From NCBI GenBank assembly GCA_028554755.1, contig JAPTOF010000021.1, forward strand, positions 385,501 through 449,500: DNA of 64,000 bases, given 5' to 3'. The stretch comes from Cordia subcordata. Lineage: Eukaryota; Streptophyta; Magnoliopsida; Boraginales; Cordiaceae. Below are positions 23,591 to 35,243 of the stretch, in pieces (the first letter of the stretch is position 1; each line of letters begins with the position of its first letter). Below the pieces are notes generated by a model. It saw only the letters and a program-made list of their open reading frames with translations, was not told the origin of the DNA and did no database searches. Both the position numbers and the translations under genes were made by a program.

Positions 23591-23996
23591 ACTAAGACTT
23601 TAATTTAACAACTACGTCAAGATCTCACTGCATAGGTATACTGGCATATTAGGCGAAGCGAATAAGTGAGAATTCTCAAGACGAGCGCGAGTGAGTTATT
23701 GTTGTTTTGGAGGTGTTTAAAAGCATAGATAATAGATTCTATATATTAAAAGTTGATTAACATACATCCACCAAATCTGTAACACAAGGGCACGAGAGCC
23801 ATAGACGAGGCACTTTTATGGGTTTCAACAAAAAACGTAACTAATTCCGACAAAAAAAAAACGTAACTAAAACTTGAGAAACTAGATCTAGAGGACTCTC
23901 TAGCTAGGAGGGCTCGAAAACACATTTTTATTGATAACAGCAGCAACTGACATCCTAAAAAGATGCTTCAGCTTGAAATTTCTTGTCCGCCCCCTT

Positions 23997-24881
23997 TCAC
24001 TGAATCCTGCAAGAGACGACAAAGCAGTAGAAAAACAAATTTTTAGTAACAAGAAAGATATTGTTGTTAAGTAATCTCCAACGATTTTTTTATTTTTTCT
24101 CTTAAATTTAAGTAATTTAAATTATTTTTTTTTATTTTGAGATCTCTTATTTTTAATTCTATTCCAATAATTCTCTAATTTTTCACCAAATTTTTAGTTT
24201 AAGGAATTCTAATTTCAGTTTCACTCTAAGAGTTCTTTTATTTTACAATGTTGCAATCTTAGAGTTATGGGGATGGGGGATGAAATTTGAGAGTTGGCTT
24301 TGAAAATAAAAACAAACCCCTATATATAAGTATTTTGTCTTAGGGTTAGAAAAAAAATCTAAAATTTTAGAGATGAGATAAGGGAGTTGTTAGAGAACTT
24401 TGATATTAACAACACCCCTAAATATGAGAATTTTTATGTTTTAGGGAGTTCGTTAGAATTAGCCTTAATGATAGAAGGATGGTCGTATAATTCATTTTGT
24501 CATTCGATGATATATTATATTCTGAAAGAGATTAAAGGAAATATACTTGGAGCAGTCAGTGGAGGGGCTGATCTTGTAGGGGATGCTGACGCCACATTTT
24601 CCAGGAAGGCCAGCAGCACTGTTGCCGTTGAAACTGATGCCACTGGCAAGTGATTTCAAGCACTTGCAAGCAGTTTGGCGGTCGGCTGTGGTGCGAGCCG
24701 TGCCGGCGAGAGACTTCACTCCGCTGCAGCAACCAGCTGGAATTGCCCCTCCCTTTTGGAGGTAGGTGAGGCATGGCCCCAGTGAACTTGATACTTGACC
24801 ACATGTTAGTGCCTCTGCATGGGGTGCCACCACCACCATGCACAACACCACCAAGCACGCAACCTTAGCAAGCATTTCCAT
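23997..24881 (-). CDS. Non-specific lipid transfer protein type 1 (LTP gene A)
   Basis: nsLTP1 proteins are small secreted helical proteins that carry fatty acids and other lipids in an inner tunnel and act in the cell wall and cuticle, often in defence. Exon 1 is 24547-24881 and exon 2 is 23997-24006. The 540-nt intron has donor GTATAT and acceptor TTGCAG, so the C-terminus reads DCSKIQ and the protein has 114 residues. Residues 1-24 are a signal peptide ending AEA. The mature 90 residues have the eight-cysteine motif C-X9-C-X13-CC-X19-CXC-X21-C-X13-C, with TTADRQ and PYKIS as in the family. The intron near the stop codon is typical of LTP1 genes. A poly(A) signal AATAAA lies at 23927-23932. 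The intron holds a 394-bp MITE absent from gene B. All key residues are present, so it looks functional. Confidence 0.93.
24071..24464. mobile_element. MITE in the intron of LTP gene A
   Basis: Absent from the intron of gene B, where ATGTTGTTGT joins directly to GAACGATAGAAGG. The ends GTAATCTCCAACG and, reverse-complemented, GGCTAATTCTAACG form a weak inverted repeat, with TTAA on both sides (24067-24070 and 24465-24468). The body matches the reverse complement of the MITE at 61073-62316 over most of its length, for example TTGCAATCTTA and GATGGGGGAT. Confidence 0.82.
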
Positions 24882-24998
24882 TGGTATTTAGATCTCAAAC
24901 CAAGATGCCTTGCTCTTAATAATAAGCTATAAATTCAAGAAGAAACTACTTAGTGTTTGAGGACGTTGATGGGTGAAAGGAGCTTGGTGGTGGAGGGC

Positions 24999-25008
24999 AT
25001 ATATAGGG
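24999..25008 (-). promoter_or_regulatory. TATA box of LTP gene A
   Basis: CCTATATATG on the minus strand, about 120 bases upstream of the ATG. The corresponding box is conserved in gene B at 47511-47520 within a matching context (AGAATGTG). Confidence 0.75.
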
Positions 25009-25783
25009 TGAAGAATGTGGGTGTAAACGCACGAGCTGACGAGCCACAGTTCGTAAATACAGATGGTGGGTCATTGGGGGTAATTTAATGCATTTCAATT
25101 TGATATTTCATGTCTCATATAAAACAAACTCGATTAATAGCTGCAGCAGTGCGGCTATCCTAAAATGGCACTATTAGAAATTGACAAAATGATGATAAGT
25201 TTTCAGGATTTAAATTAGATGTAAAGCTTTCATTTTTTTTTTCTTTGTAATAATAAGAGATGATTCGTGTAACTTATCATACTTTGCCTCGATATGCCTT
25301 ATTTACTTCAAGTAGTTAGTAGTTTGCATCAGACGGTTTAGCCAATATAATTCCACCTTATTAGTGATGTTACCTCTAGATTCTTAATTTGCTGACAAAT
25401 ATAGCTCCAATATGAATATGGTCGTCAATATCATCTATCATTTCAGTCATAATTAAGGTCGTGGTTTTGTATAATTAATTGATGTATATCACAGTAGTTC
25501 TACCTCCCAAGGCTAAAAAAAACAAGGCCTTAATTTCACTTGATGATATTGTGCTCTAACCCGTGAACTAGCTTCTAGAAATGATATACATATAGAAACC
25601 ATTTATTTTGTAATTAGATAATGGAACTTACTCATATCACAAATTAATTTGCATGACAATTTTCATTCTTTTGTTCTGCTTTTTAGCCTGTATACGTATA
25701 AGGTGGCCACTTTTGGAGCATAAATAGTATATTAGCTTTTGTCTTAAATCACAAGATTGAAGTTAAGAGCAGTAAGTCTTCTA
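25009..25783. other. Upstream region of LTP gene A
   Basis: No gene. It matches 47521-48375 upstream of LTP gene B in order, with small gaps. B has about 70 extra bases (near 47790-47860, ending in the CTCTCACAGTTGGACATCGA string) where A reads ACTTATCATACTTTGCC. Confidence 0.7.
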
Positions 25784-25869
25784 CCTAGCTAAGTATTACA
25801 TACAAATAGATATCTGTAAAAGAATTGTAACTCAAAAAGGCTTCTATGTTTTCACTCCACCCCCCCCCC

Positions 25870-28800
25870 CACCCTTTCAAGCGAAGCCAGTGAAGCAATG
25901 GCATGCTTGGGTTTGATCTTCGTGAATTGCACTATCATTAATTCTTTTGTAATGATGTCAGTTAACTGGTCAACTAAGGAAATAAACCGAATTATCAATT
26001 TGCCTCTCGCAACTCTCTCTCTAACAAAGTGAATGCCAATTTCTATGTGTTTGGTTCTCGCATGGTACACTGGGTTAGTTGAAAGTTATGTAGCCCCTAT
26101 GTTGTCACAGTATAAAACTAATAGATAGTGCTGTTGTACTCTAAGCTCTGTCAATGTCCTTAACCAGCACAATTTTTTTGTAGCAAATGCAATGGTATAG
26201 CATTCAGCCTTAGTGTTGGAATGTGTTGTAGTTGTTTGTTTCTTGGCATACCAAGAGATCTAATTAGAGCCCAAAAAAATGCAAAAGCCATGTGTGCTCT
26301 TTCGAGCATCTGGGCAACTCGCCCAATCAGAGTTAGAGTAAGCATGCAAGGACATGTTCGTAGAGCGTCGAATTAGAAGACCATGAGTAATAGTGCCCTT
26401 GAGGTATCTAAGAATCCGTTTCACTAGAGCCCAGTAGTCTTCAGTGGGAGAATGCAGGAACTAACATGCTTTGTTAACTGCATAGCATACATTAGGCTTG
26501 TGATCGTTAAACACTGTAGTGCTCTCATTATAATCCTATAGAGTGTAGGATCATGAAAAGGATCCCTTGAAGTAGCCAACAACTGCTGACCTGCTGCAAT
26601 AGGACTAGAAATGGGTTTTGCCTCCATCATGTGTGCCCCGTTGAGAAGATCCAAGATATATTTAGATTGATTTAAAAGAACACCCTCCTTTATATTGTGT
26701 GCCTGTATACTAAGAAAATAAGATAGAGGCCCCAAGTCTTTCAAGCTAAACTATTTATGCAATAAACTAGTCAAGCAATCAATGAAAATGGAATCTACAC
26801 AAGTAATCAAAATATCTGATAAACAATGAAGTGTCAACCTTTGACGCATGAAATCCCAAGGTGAATAAGTAAGAACTGAGTTGTGAAACCAAGCTTTGGG
26901 GGTCTATTTCAGCTAATATATAGCCTTTTGTAACTTGCACATATGAGAAAGATAGAGAGGATGCACAAACCCTTGCGGCTGAATACACCTCTTCAAATAG
27001 GACATCATGTGAAAATGCGTTGTTAACATCAACTTGCCGAATATACCAACCTTGAGAAACAACCAAAGAAAGAATAACTCGAATTGTGGCTGGCTTGACT
27101 ACTGGACTAAAAGTTTCTGTATAATCAATACTTTCTTCTTGACTGTACCCTTTTGCAACTAACTGGGCTTTTTAGCGTTCCACAAATCCATCTTTTCTCT
27201 TAATTTGAACAACCCACTTTAATCCAACAATATTTGCTGACAATGGTTTAAGGACTAGCAGTCACATACCGTTTTGTATTAAAGCATCGTACTCCTTAAA
27301 CATGGCTTCCCGCTAATGTAAGTAGTGTGATGCTTGAGAGTAGGTAGTGGACTCAAAAGAACCAATATCTGCAAAAGAGGTTAGTATAGAAAAAGAAACA
27401 TAATCCAGAAATACTTTAAGAGTGCAAGTGTTATCTATATTTCTAGTGACCATAGGATGTGTCGAGTTAATAGAGAGATGATGTGGCTGAGACTCTTCAG
27501 TAGGAGCTAACACGGGTAGGTGTGACGTGTTGTGTTGTAGGAGTGCATTATTAAGATGTGAGGTAGAAATCTGATGTGTATCTGATGAAGAGTCATTGGA
27601 AGTGAAGACTTGGACTTGATTAGATGAGCCTTAAGGTAAAATAGGTAACAGAAGGTGGTGACGTGTGAGAGGATCCCAAACTAGAGAAAGACAAAGAAGC
27701 TCCATGAATGTTTGAATTTGACACCGACGATGGTGGAGTTGACACAGCAAGAAAGTGAGAATCCATTTGTGGACCTTGCATAGATGTTGGATGATGAGCA
27801 ATGATCATCATGGGCTTAGTAATTAGATTAACATGCAAATCTTGAGATGACACATTGGGTGATAGTGGAAAAACAGAATGCGACACCCCAACCAACAAAG
27901 GAACATCTTTTTTAGACAAGGAACTATGTTTATGAAAAGGAAAAATTTTCTCATAAACAATACATGTCTAGAAATACGGACTCTTTTAGAGTGCATATCA
28001 TCGCACCGTTATCCCTTTTATTTATCATCATAGGCTAAAAACACACATGGAATAGATTTTTGGTCTAATTTGTCATTGCGTAAAGGTTTTAAGAATGGAA
28101 AGCAAAGACAACCAAAAATCTTTAGAGACTGATAATCTGGAGGCCTTTTATAAAGATGACTAAAAGAGAAATTATTATGCAAAATTGGGGTGGGAAGGTG
28201 ATTGATTAAGTAAACAGCTATTGCAAAGGATTCCACCTAAAAACTTTTTGGCAAACCAGATTGCATCAACAATGTTAAGCCTATTTTAGTAATATCTCGA
28301 ATCTTTCGTTTAGCAAGGCCATTTTGTTTTGGAGTGTAGAAATTCTCATTTGAATACCCGTTGTTTCAAGAGTTGTTTTAAAACATCCCTATGTTAATTC
28401 TTTGGCATCATCACTTTGAAAAGCTTTAATTGTAGTATTGAAAGAATTTCAGAGAAAGCTTTAAAATGTAGGAAATGTTCAATACAGTCATTTTTATTTT
28501 TCAAAGGATAAAACCAACAGAACCTCTTGAAATCATCTACAAAGATAATGAAAAAATGAAAACTAGAACAAGAGCTAATTAGTATAGAACCTGATATGTC
28601 GAAGTGAATAAGTTCTAACGGAAAACGAGAAACTCTACCAGAGCGCGTAAAGGGTAATTTATGACTTTTTCCTTGACATGCTGTACATTTATCTTCTAAA
28701 GACTTTGAATCATAAAAACTAACATATTTCTGAGACCGAAGTAAAGCAAGAATGGATTTTGATGGATGCCCTAAATGCTAGTGCATATCCAAGCAGAAAA

Positions 28801-29765
28801 GGTAGAAGCTGTGAGAGCATAACGATCAACAGAAGCTAACAGAGGAAAAGTGTAAAGGTTGGAGTCAACAAGGCCCTTCAAGAATGGCTTCCCAGTGTGG
28901 AGGTCCTTAACAAGACAATAGTTAGGGAAAACTTCAACTGAGCTGAGTTGTCTTTTGTAAATTTTGAAACCAAAAAGCAGATTTTTGGTAAGTTTAGGGA
29001 CATGTTGAACATTATTTAACACAAGTGTACGAGATGGTGTAGAGGAAGAAGCAAAACCTGTTTGATGTATAAGGAGAGATTTACCATCGCCAACAATCAA
29101 GTGTTCATTACCATGATAAGGCTACAGATTTTGCAACAAAGCAGGATCCGTTATCACATGAGAGGTTAGATTGGTAGTTTTTATCAATAGGCACTGCTCA
29201 TACACTAGAAGTTTTGCATGAATCGCTAAATGAGGGTGATAGTTTTGGGTGTTCAACTGAAGTGATAAAAGGTCGATAGTCAGGCGACAGACCATCCAAA
29301 GTAGTTAAAACCATAGCTTCTTCAGTGAAGGGGTCACTTGTAGGTTGCAGAGCAGTGGTAAGAGAATGGATAATTTGTAATATTCAGTCACTGATTTTAA
29401 CCTTTCTTAGTACCCCGAAGCTACACATAGAACAGAGATTTTCTAGCAATAGACTGCTGCAAAAAGGATTATTTCAAGAAAAACTATAGATCCCTTGTTG
29501 ATCCAAAGCTTGATGGGCAAGATGTTTAGAGAGCATTGCAGTAATACAAGATTTCACGAACATGTCATAATGCATCCACTCCTTAAGGGATAGAGCAGAA
29601 GAGGTTGAAGTATCAATTGTTGTGGCTGGAGTCAACCATCTGGGATGATGTGGAGACTGTAGTGGATTTTTGACTGAGATAAAGTAGCAGGTTTGGTGAT
29701 GGTTCCATCTATATACCCAATCAACCCAGTAAACGTGAAAAAAGCTAATATTTGATCTTTCCACG
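25870..29765 (-). pseudogene. gag-pol remnants of the RE1-like copia element
   Basis: Minus-strand pieces in order: gag at about 29474-29764, GAG pre-integrase/protease area at 28771-29100 (LNNVQHVPKLTKNLLF), integrase and its C-terminal part at 28018-28700 (VYLINHLPTPILHNN, LKIFGCLCFP), RT at 26424-27300 (VDVNNAFSHDVLFEEVY, MKDLGPLSYFLSIQ), RNase H at 25870-26345 (MYHARTKHIEIGIHFVRERV). Numerous stops and frameshifts. The strings resemble the RE1 group of copia elements rather than the Tnt1-like copies nearby. Confidence 0.85.
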
Positions 29766-29910
29766 GCAAATAGTTGGTGTAATCTAAGGTAACAGTGACA
29801 TAGATTTTGACGTAAAAAGAAGGTAGAGAAAAAGCAGAAGAAGCAGCAATGGAGCAGGAATGTAAAGAAGGTGCTTAATTTAAGACCTAAGTCTCATGAT
29901 ACCATGAAAG

Positions 29911-30071
29911 TGTTGAGCATTAAAGATGTTTTCTGTATATTACTTGATGATATGATACAAAGGTTATATAGAGATGAGATGATAAGATTACAATGAAAGT
30001 CCTAGCTAAGTATTACATACAAATAAATATCTACAAAAGAGTTGTAACTCAGAAAGACTTCTATGTTATCA
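29911..30071 (-). repeat. 5' LTR of the RE1-like copia element
   Basis: 161 bp with TG...CA ends. The segment from CCTAGCTAAGTATTACATAC onward is repeated at 25784-25854 with a few differences. Confidence 0.85.
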
Positions 30072-30232
30072 TTACGTTTTACCCAGCTAGTCTGTCAACA
30101 TATTTACCTGTCAAATATATAAACAACCATCTACACCATGCAGCAAAATTTAACACTTAACAAAGATAATTTCAATTGGAATATACATAGATAGATATGT
30201 AGCTTTCACAGTTGGATGTCGACTTTGCCTTA
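30072..30232. other. Short spacer that matches sequence upstream of LTP gene B
   Basis: No gene. The last ~45 bases (TCACAGTTGG, TCGACTTTGCCTTA) match 47848-47880 near LTP gene B. The equivalent place near LTP gene A lacks this stretch. Confidence 0.6.
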
Positions 30233-31533
30233 TGATGGGTGTCGAAACCACCAAAAATAAAATAATAATTCTTACTTCACAAGTTTAAATAGAGTATGTA
30301 GTGAGAAAAGCGTCGAATCCATGAGGACTGGGAGATTATGGTATGCTAATTACGCCAAGTAGATTAATCAAATAAGTCGTAATTAAAGAATGGGAGTTTT
30401 AATGCGAAAAGTGTAAAATAAACAAAATTGTCCAGCCACTAGTCCTTTGTGTGTAGGCACGTAGCTGGGCAGAAAATAAAAAAAGTAAATAAAAATAAAA
30501 ATGACAAAAACACGCGAATCCTACATTTATGTAAAAACTAGAAAAACAGGAAATCAATGAGAATTAAATCTAGCCTAAGATATAATCGCAATTCCGGTCA
30601 ACAAATCTGGTCCTAGATGCAAAGATACTTCCAACTACTTTGATAAATTAGTTATGGTTATTGGCACGGCCTAATAAACTCATCTTTCCTTACAGTGTTA
30701 ATAACCGTTTAAATCCCCCACATTTTTCCCGCTATCACCTTCCCTATTAAATGTTCTAATCTCCGGCGATGCTCGCAGAATCTATCTAATGGCAGCAATA
30801 AAAGTCTAGAAAGACCTGATTCTAGAAGTCAACACTCTCGCAATAATTTCTTGTTTAGATTGCGTAATTACATAGGAAATCTGGTTACCACTAATCTTAA
30901 ATTAATTAATTAATCTAATTGGCTACCTATTGTTATGCAATTGAATAATAGGGCCCTAATTAAACAATTACAGAACAATATTAATTTTTGAAACAGTAAA
31001 TACGCAATTATCAAAATAGCATGAAAGGAATAAAACAATTAGATCTCACAGAGTTGAAGAACTAAAATCTTGATTAACCCTTGACTAGAAAGAAATTTAG
31101 AACTCCATCTCCATGAAGATGGTGCCTTAGAGAAATAAAAGTATATTGGAAATATTATGAATAAAGTCTAGATCTCTCTATGAATTGTACGTAGGAAAAT
31201 ATATAAGAGAAGTTCCTAATTGGGGTTTCACGAATAAGGAAACTCTTTAAAACTAAAGAAAATAAAAAAGTAAAAATCCTTAATAAAAGTCTTCTAAAAT
31301 TAATCTTCTTCCTTTCCAAATTATGGCAAGTCTTCAATGCATTTCCTTTCCATAAGTGCTACAAAAATATCTCTAGTTTTGGTCAAAGCTTGGTCAATCT
31401 CGCGTAGAAATTGCATGATATTTTTTAAGGTGGCAGAATCAATTTTATCAGCTACAAACACGTCCAAAAAGCCTTTGAATCCATATATAATGCATCCAAC
31501 TCCTTTTCCCTAGCACAAACATGTAAAAATTAG
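30233..31533. repeat. LTR remnant related to the Athila-like LTR at 1575-2997
   Basis: Starts TGATGGGTGTCGAAACC and follows the LTR at 1575-2997 in order, including GCCAAGTAGATTAATC, ATGGCAGCA and CGTCCAAAA. The last ~85 bp of the LTR are missing at the junction with the CACTA element. No gypsy coding sequence adjoins it, so it is a solo or truncated LTR. Confidence 0.82.
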
Positions 31534-31544
31534 TTTTACAACAG

Positions 31545-31920
31545 AAATCGGTCGCTAATATGTGCCCAGCAAATTAGCGACCGACAACCAATCACTAAAT
31601 TAAAAGAGGCTGATCGCTAAGTATCGAACTAAATTGGCACTTTTGCGACTGATAGAAAATTGGTCGCAAATCGTACATTTTTACGGGATTTAGCGACCGA
31701 TTTTTGCGTTAGTCACAAAATTAGCTATTGAATTCACACTCTGTCACTAATTTTTTTGAAGCCATCACGTGGGTTGCAAAATTAGCCATTGATTTTAAGG
31801 TATGTCACTAAATTTAGCGACTGATTTATACTTAGTCACAAAATTTAGCTACCAATTTTTAAGTCAATCAATAATTTAGCCACCGATTTCTAAATCAGTC
31901 GCTAAATTTCAAATTAAAAA
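31545..31920. repeat. Left subterminal repeat array of the CACTA element
   Basis: Many degenerate copies of AGCGACCGAT and ATCGGTCGCTA in both directions. These are transposase-binding repeats by analogy with En/Spm. Confidence 0.8.
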
Positions 31921-34020
31921 AAAATTGAATAAATAATTGAAGGAATTTTAGTTTAAAAAATACAAATATTTTACATGCTATTGTTTGCTTAGATATAATG
32001 CATATTTACTTTATATACAGATATTCATATTTATGTTTACAACATTATGTATTATATAAACTACATACTAACAAATCTAACTATATTATATTAATGAAAA
32101 TGTCTATTAAACTTTAATTTGGTTTGTTTTCTTTAAATCAATTTTTCTTATTCAATTCGTGAAAAAATTCAATCATAGCATCTACTTAATAGTTAATTGA
32201 TAGTTTTATGTATAGTTAAATCACTGTATTTAACTATACTGATCTTAATTATATTGCTAACTGTACTAAAAAGTTTTATATATACTATAAACTTTTTTTA
32301 CTTCTAATTGTATTAACAATCTTATTAACCAAATTAACTTTTCAATGTCTAATTTAACTGTAATTATGACATTTCAATGTAATATAGTCGCATTAAATAT
32401 AGTATTTATGTATTAGTATATAACAATAATATATGTATATTATATAATATATATATACTATCATGGTATTATATAATATCATATTATTTTAGCTAATATT
32501 ATTATTATTGCATTTTTATTATTAGTATTAATTAATTAAAATTATAATAATAAATATTAATTATTTTACAAACTATTCTAATTCAATATTTTACTGGTTT
32601 AATTAGAATGATACAACAATTCTAATTAAGTATACTGTGTTAATTTAGTTTCTTAAACTTTAACTTCATAGTTTCAAACTATATATCTAACCTAAATACC
32701 TATTAGGATAATATTAATAATAAGTAAATCATTTAAATATAAAAAGTAAATCATTTAAATATAATTATAAATATTTATAATTTACCAAAATTGTAATTAA
32801 TAGAACTATTGGGTCAATATTATGATTTTTAAAAAACTTAACTATATATATCACATACCCTAAAATCCCCAAAAATCTCTTACCTCCATCATCGATTGTT
32901 TGATTTGCTCAAAATCCCCCAAAATCTCCTCAAAATCCCTAGATCCACAATCACGCCATCTCCCTCACCTCTATACCACCACGTCTTTTCCACCGCCGCA
33001 TCTTCTCCACTACCTCTCTAGGTATCTGTCTCTTTTTCTCTTTATTTCTCTATCTCTCTCTCTCTACATATATACACATACACACACACACACACATATA
33101 TATATAAAAGACACACATAAATATAATTCTAGCTTTTGAAGCTTTCTTTAATTTCAAAGATTCAAATTTAGATTCATATATATGTGTAGCCAGGAACACA
33201 ATAAAATGGACTTTGAGCTTTTGCTATTATTAGAGCCTGCTATGCACTTTGGTTGTCTTTTTTTAACAGCTTTATGTATTGTTCGCTACTGTTTTCTTTC
33301 TTCTGAGTCTTCTCAAAATGGTGAAATAAGTTTGAATCTGTAAGGCTTATATGTTGTATTTGCTACTATAGCAGGGTCTATTATGAAGTTGGCTTTTCGT
33401 TTTTACTGCTTGCTATTTAAGGCTGTTAGTCCCTTTTCTTTCTTTTTTTTTTTTTTTGGTTGGCTTGAATTTTGAATCTACATGAGGCATTTCAAGCTTA
33501 TAATGTTACTTTATTAATGTTTTTTCTTTATTCATTTAGTCAAAATGTTGAGCTTGAAACATTGAGGTCTACATTTTAAGCTAAACTATTACTTTATTAG
33601 TGTTCTTTTGGTTTATTTAATGAGTCGTATGAAAAAAGTTTGAATCTTTCAGGCTTATATGGTGTATTTGGAGCTATTTGTTGGTCTATTGGATTTTTCT
33701 ATCTATTTTTGTTGCTTTTTGTTTAGTGAAGTGAATATGGTGAAGAAGTTCGAATATTTGAGTTTTAATGAAAATTTAGTGTTGAATAGGGGTGACCTTT
33801 AAACACTTGAGAAGATGGATGCTGAGCCTATACTATTATTTGTTTAACTGCTTTCTCTTGAGTGAGCTTTGGAGCAGTTGAGCTAAAGCAAAAAGAGTCT
33901 CAGTCATGTATTTGGCTTGTTGCTATAGTAGGTTCATATTTATTAATTTATGATTTTGGTTAATTGTTTTGAAATAAATTGTGTTTGTGGACTCATTATT
34001 TGTAAGAGTGTTATAATGAG

Positions 34021-34484
34021 ATTCATGTTCAAAAGAGACAACAATGTGATGAGGGCAAAGAAAGTAGTATCAATCAGTCAAATAACTATTTTGACCCTGA
34101 GGCTTTTTATAAAGCAATTGGGGGTGTGAAGAAGGGTACAACATTTGGTCTACTCGTCAATAACTTTGAAGGAATCATTCCTCCAAAACGGCATGGGTCA
34201 GCTTCTTCTTCTGTAGGTTATAATTCTTCTCCCAAGCATATTTGAATGCTTACCTTTCTGAACAAGAAGAGAAAAACAAGATGCAAATACAGCAAATGCG
34301 ACAAGACATGATGCAACAAGTGCAAGAAGAAGTTCAACAACAATTACAGTGCAAGGAAATGGAGTTGGACCAAAAGCTTCAACGTGAATGGGCTGTGATG
34401 ATTAAGCAAATGAGATTGATGTTGGAGTTAGCAGGATTGACTACTCAGTTCTCACTTTTGAGTCCATCCTCTCCTAATATGTGA
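34021..34484 (+). pseudogene. C-terminal part of a plant CACTA transposase (Ptta/En/Spm family)
   Basis: One frame reads FDPEAFYKAIGGVKKGTTFG, a string resembling the conserved end of Ptta/En/Spm transposases. A shifted frame (34242-34484) follows with a Gln/Glu/Met-rich coiled-coil tail (QQMRQDMMQQVQEEVQQQL) ending in a stop. A one-base frame change separates them at about 34240. Only the 3' end of the gene is left. Confidence 0.72.
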
Positions 34485-34744
34485 TTGTGTTAAATTGATG
34501 AAAAAGACTACTTTGTGTGGATGAATACTATGTAATTTTGTAGAATATTTGGTGTATGTATGTTTTTAAGGTTTAATTTGGTAGACTATTCGGTATATGC
34601 AAGTTTTGTGACACTTTATTTATGTTTATTTTGTTGTAGATTGTGTTACAAATGTGTGATGAGATGACGTGACATATAAAATTGTTTAGCAGGTTTATAT
34701 ATTTAGGTTTTAGGATTAGCTATAATTCAATAGGGTGTTTATTC

Positions 34745-35220
34745 ATTAAATTAACGACCAACATAAGATCAGTCACTAATTTAAAAGATGACAAAATTAG
34801 CTACCGATAGTTTGATAGCTAAAAATTAGTGACCAAAGACTAAAAATTAGCGACCGACAAAGCGGTAGCTAAAATTAGAGACCAAAGTTTCGGTAGCTAA
34901 AATTAGAGACCAAAGTTTCGGTAGCTAAATTCACCGACCAACGTGACGGTAGCAAAATTCAGCGACTAACCAATCAGTAACTAACTTTAGTAATCGACAT
35001 ATCAGTCACTAAATTTAGCGACCACAACATTAATAGCAAAATTTAGTGACTGACAAATCAATAGCTACCATGGTTGCAAATTAGCGATTAATTTCAAAGT
35101 CGGTCACTAATTTCAATTTAGCGACGAGGCCGATAGGGACCACCTACTTCGCTCAAAAAATTGGTCGGTAACCCGTTTTAGTGACCGGTTTTGCAATTTA
35201 ACTACCGATTTTGGGGATAG
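34745..35220. repeat. Right subterminal repeat array of the CACTA element
   Basis: Dense copies of ATTAGCGACC, AACGTGACGGTAGC and similar units, matching the motif of the left array in inverted orientation. Confidence 0.8.
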
Positions 35221-35243
35221 CAAAAAGCCTTTTTCTAGTAATG

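Larger units (their letters stand above)
16196..25792. other. Segmental duplication unit A (contains LTP gene A)
   Basis: Matches unit B (36516-48384) in the same order and orientation: copia remnant, then 17285-17890 (like 45408-45960), then 23585-25792 (like 46510-48384) with the LTP gene. The insertions at 16781-17276, 17891-23449 and 24071-24464 are absent from B. Without them the unit is about 3.2 kb. The right edge is marked by CCTAGCTAA at 25784-25792, where a copia LTR fragment takes over. The left edge is uncertain. Confidence 0.85.
25784..30071 (-). mobile_element. RE1-like Ty1/copia retrotransposon with truncated 3' LTR
   Basis: A 161-bp LTR at 29911-30071 (TGTTGAGCATT to GTTATCA) is followed on the minus strand by a primer site (TGGTATCATGAGAC). 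A partial LTR lies at 25784-25854, next to a purine tract (GGTGGGGGGGGGGTGGAG). The first ~88 bp of the left LTR are missing. The remaining part starts at CCTAGCTAA, which is also the last sequence shared with unit B, so the junction has microhomology. The coding part is badly broken. No target duplication can be defined. Confidence 0.85.
31534..35243 (+). mobile_element. CACTA (En/Spm) element, deletion derivative
   Basis: The left end TTTTACAACAGAAATCGG aligns with the CACTACAA-type terminus with changed first bases. The right end, reverse-complemented, reads CATTACTAGAAAAAGG. Both subterminal regions (31545-31920 and 34745-35220) are full of short copies of TAGCGACCGA and its complement in both orientations, the hallmark of CACTA ends. 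Inside are a leader-like C/T-rich exon (about 32870-33020, followed by GTATCT) and the 3' end of a transposase gene. The TnpD-type transposase is absent. The 3-bp flanks (TAG and CGT) do not match, so the termini have decayed. Confidence 0.83.

Noticed and set aside
23409..23603. Open frame rich in Tyr and Ile
   Set aside because: It is a translation of the TA/CA microsatellite, not a protein.
24387..24858. Open frames overlapping LTP gene A on both strands
   Set aside because: Other-frame shadows of the LTP exon and of the MITE.
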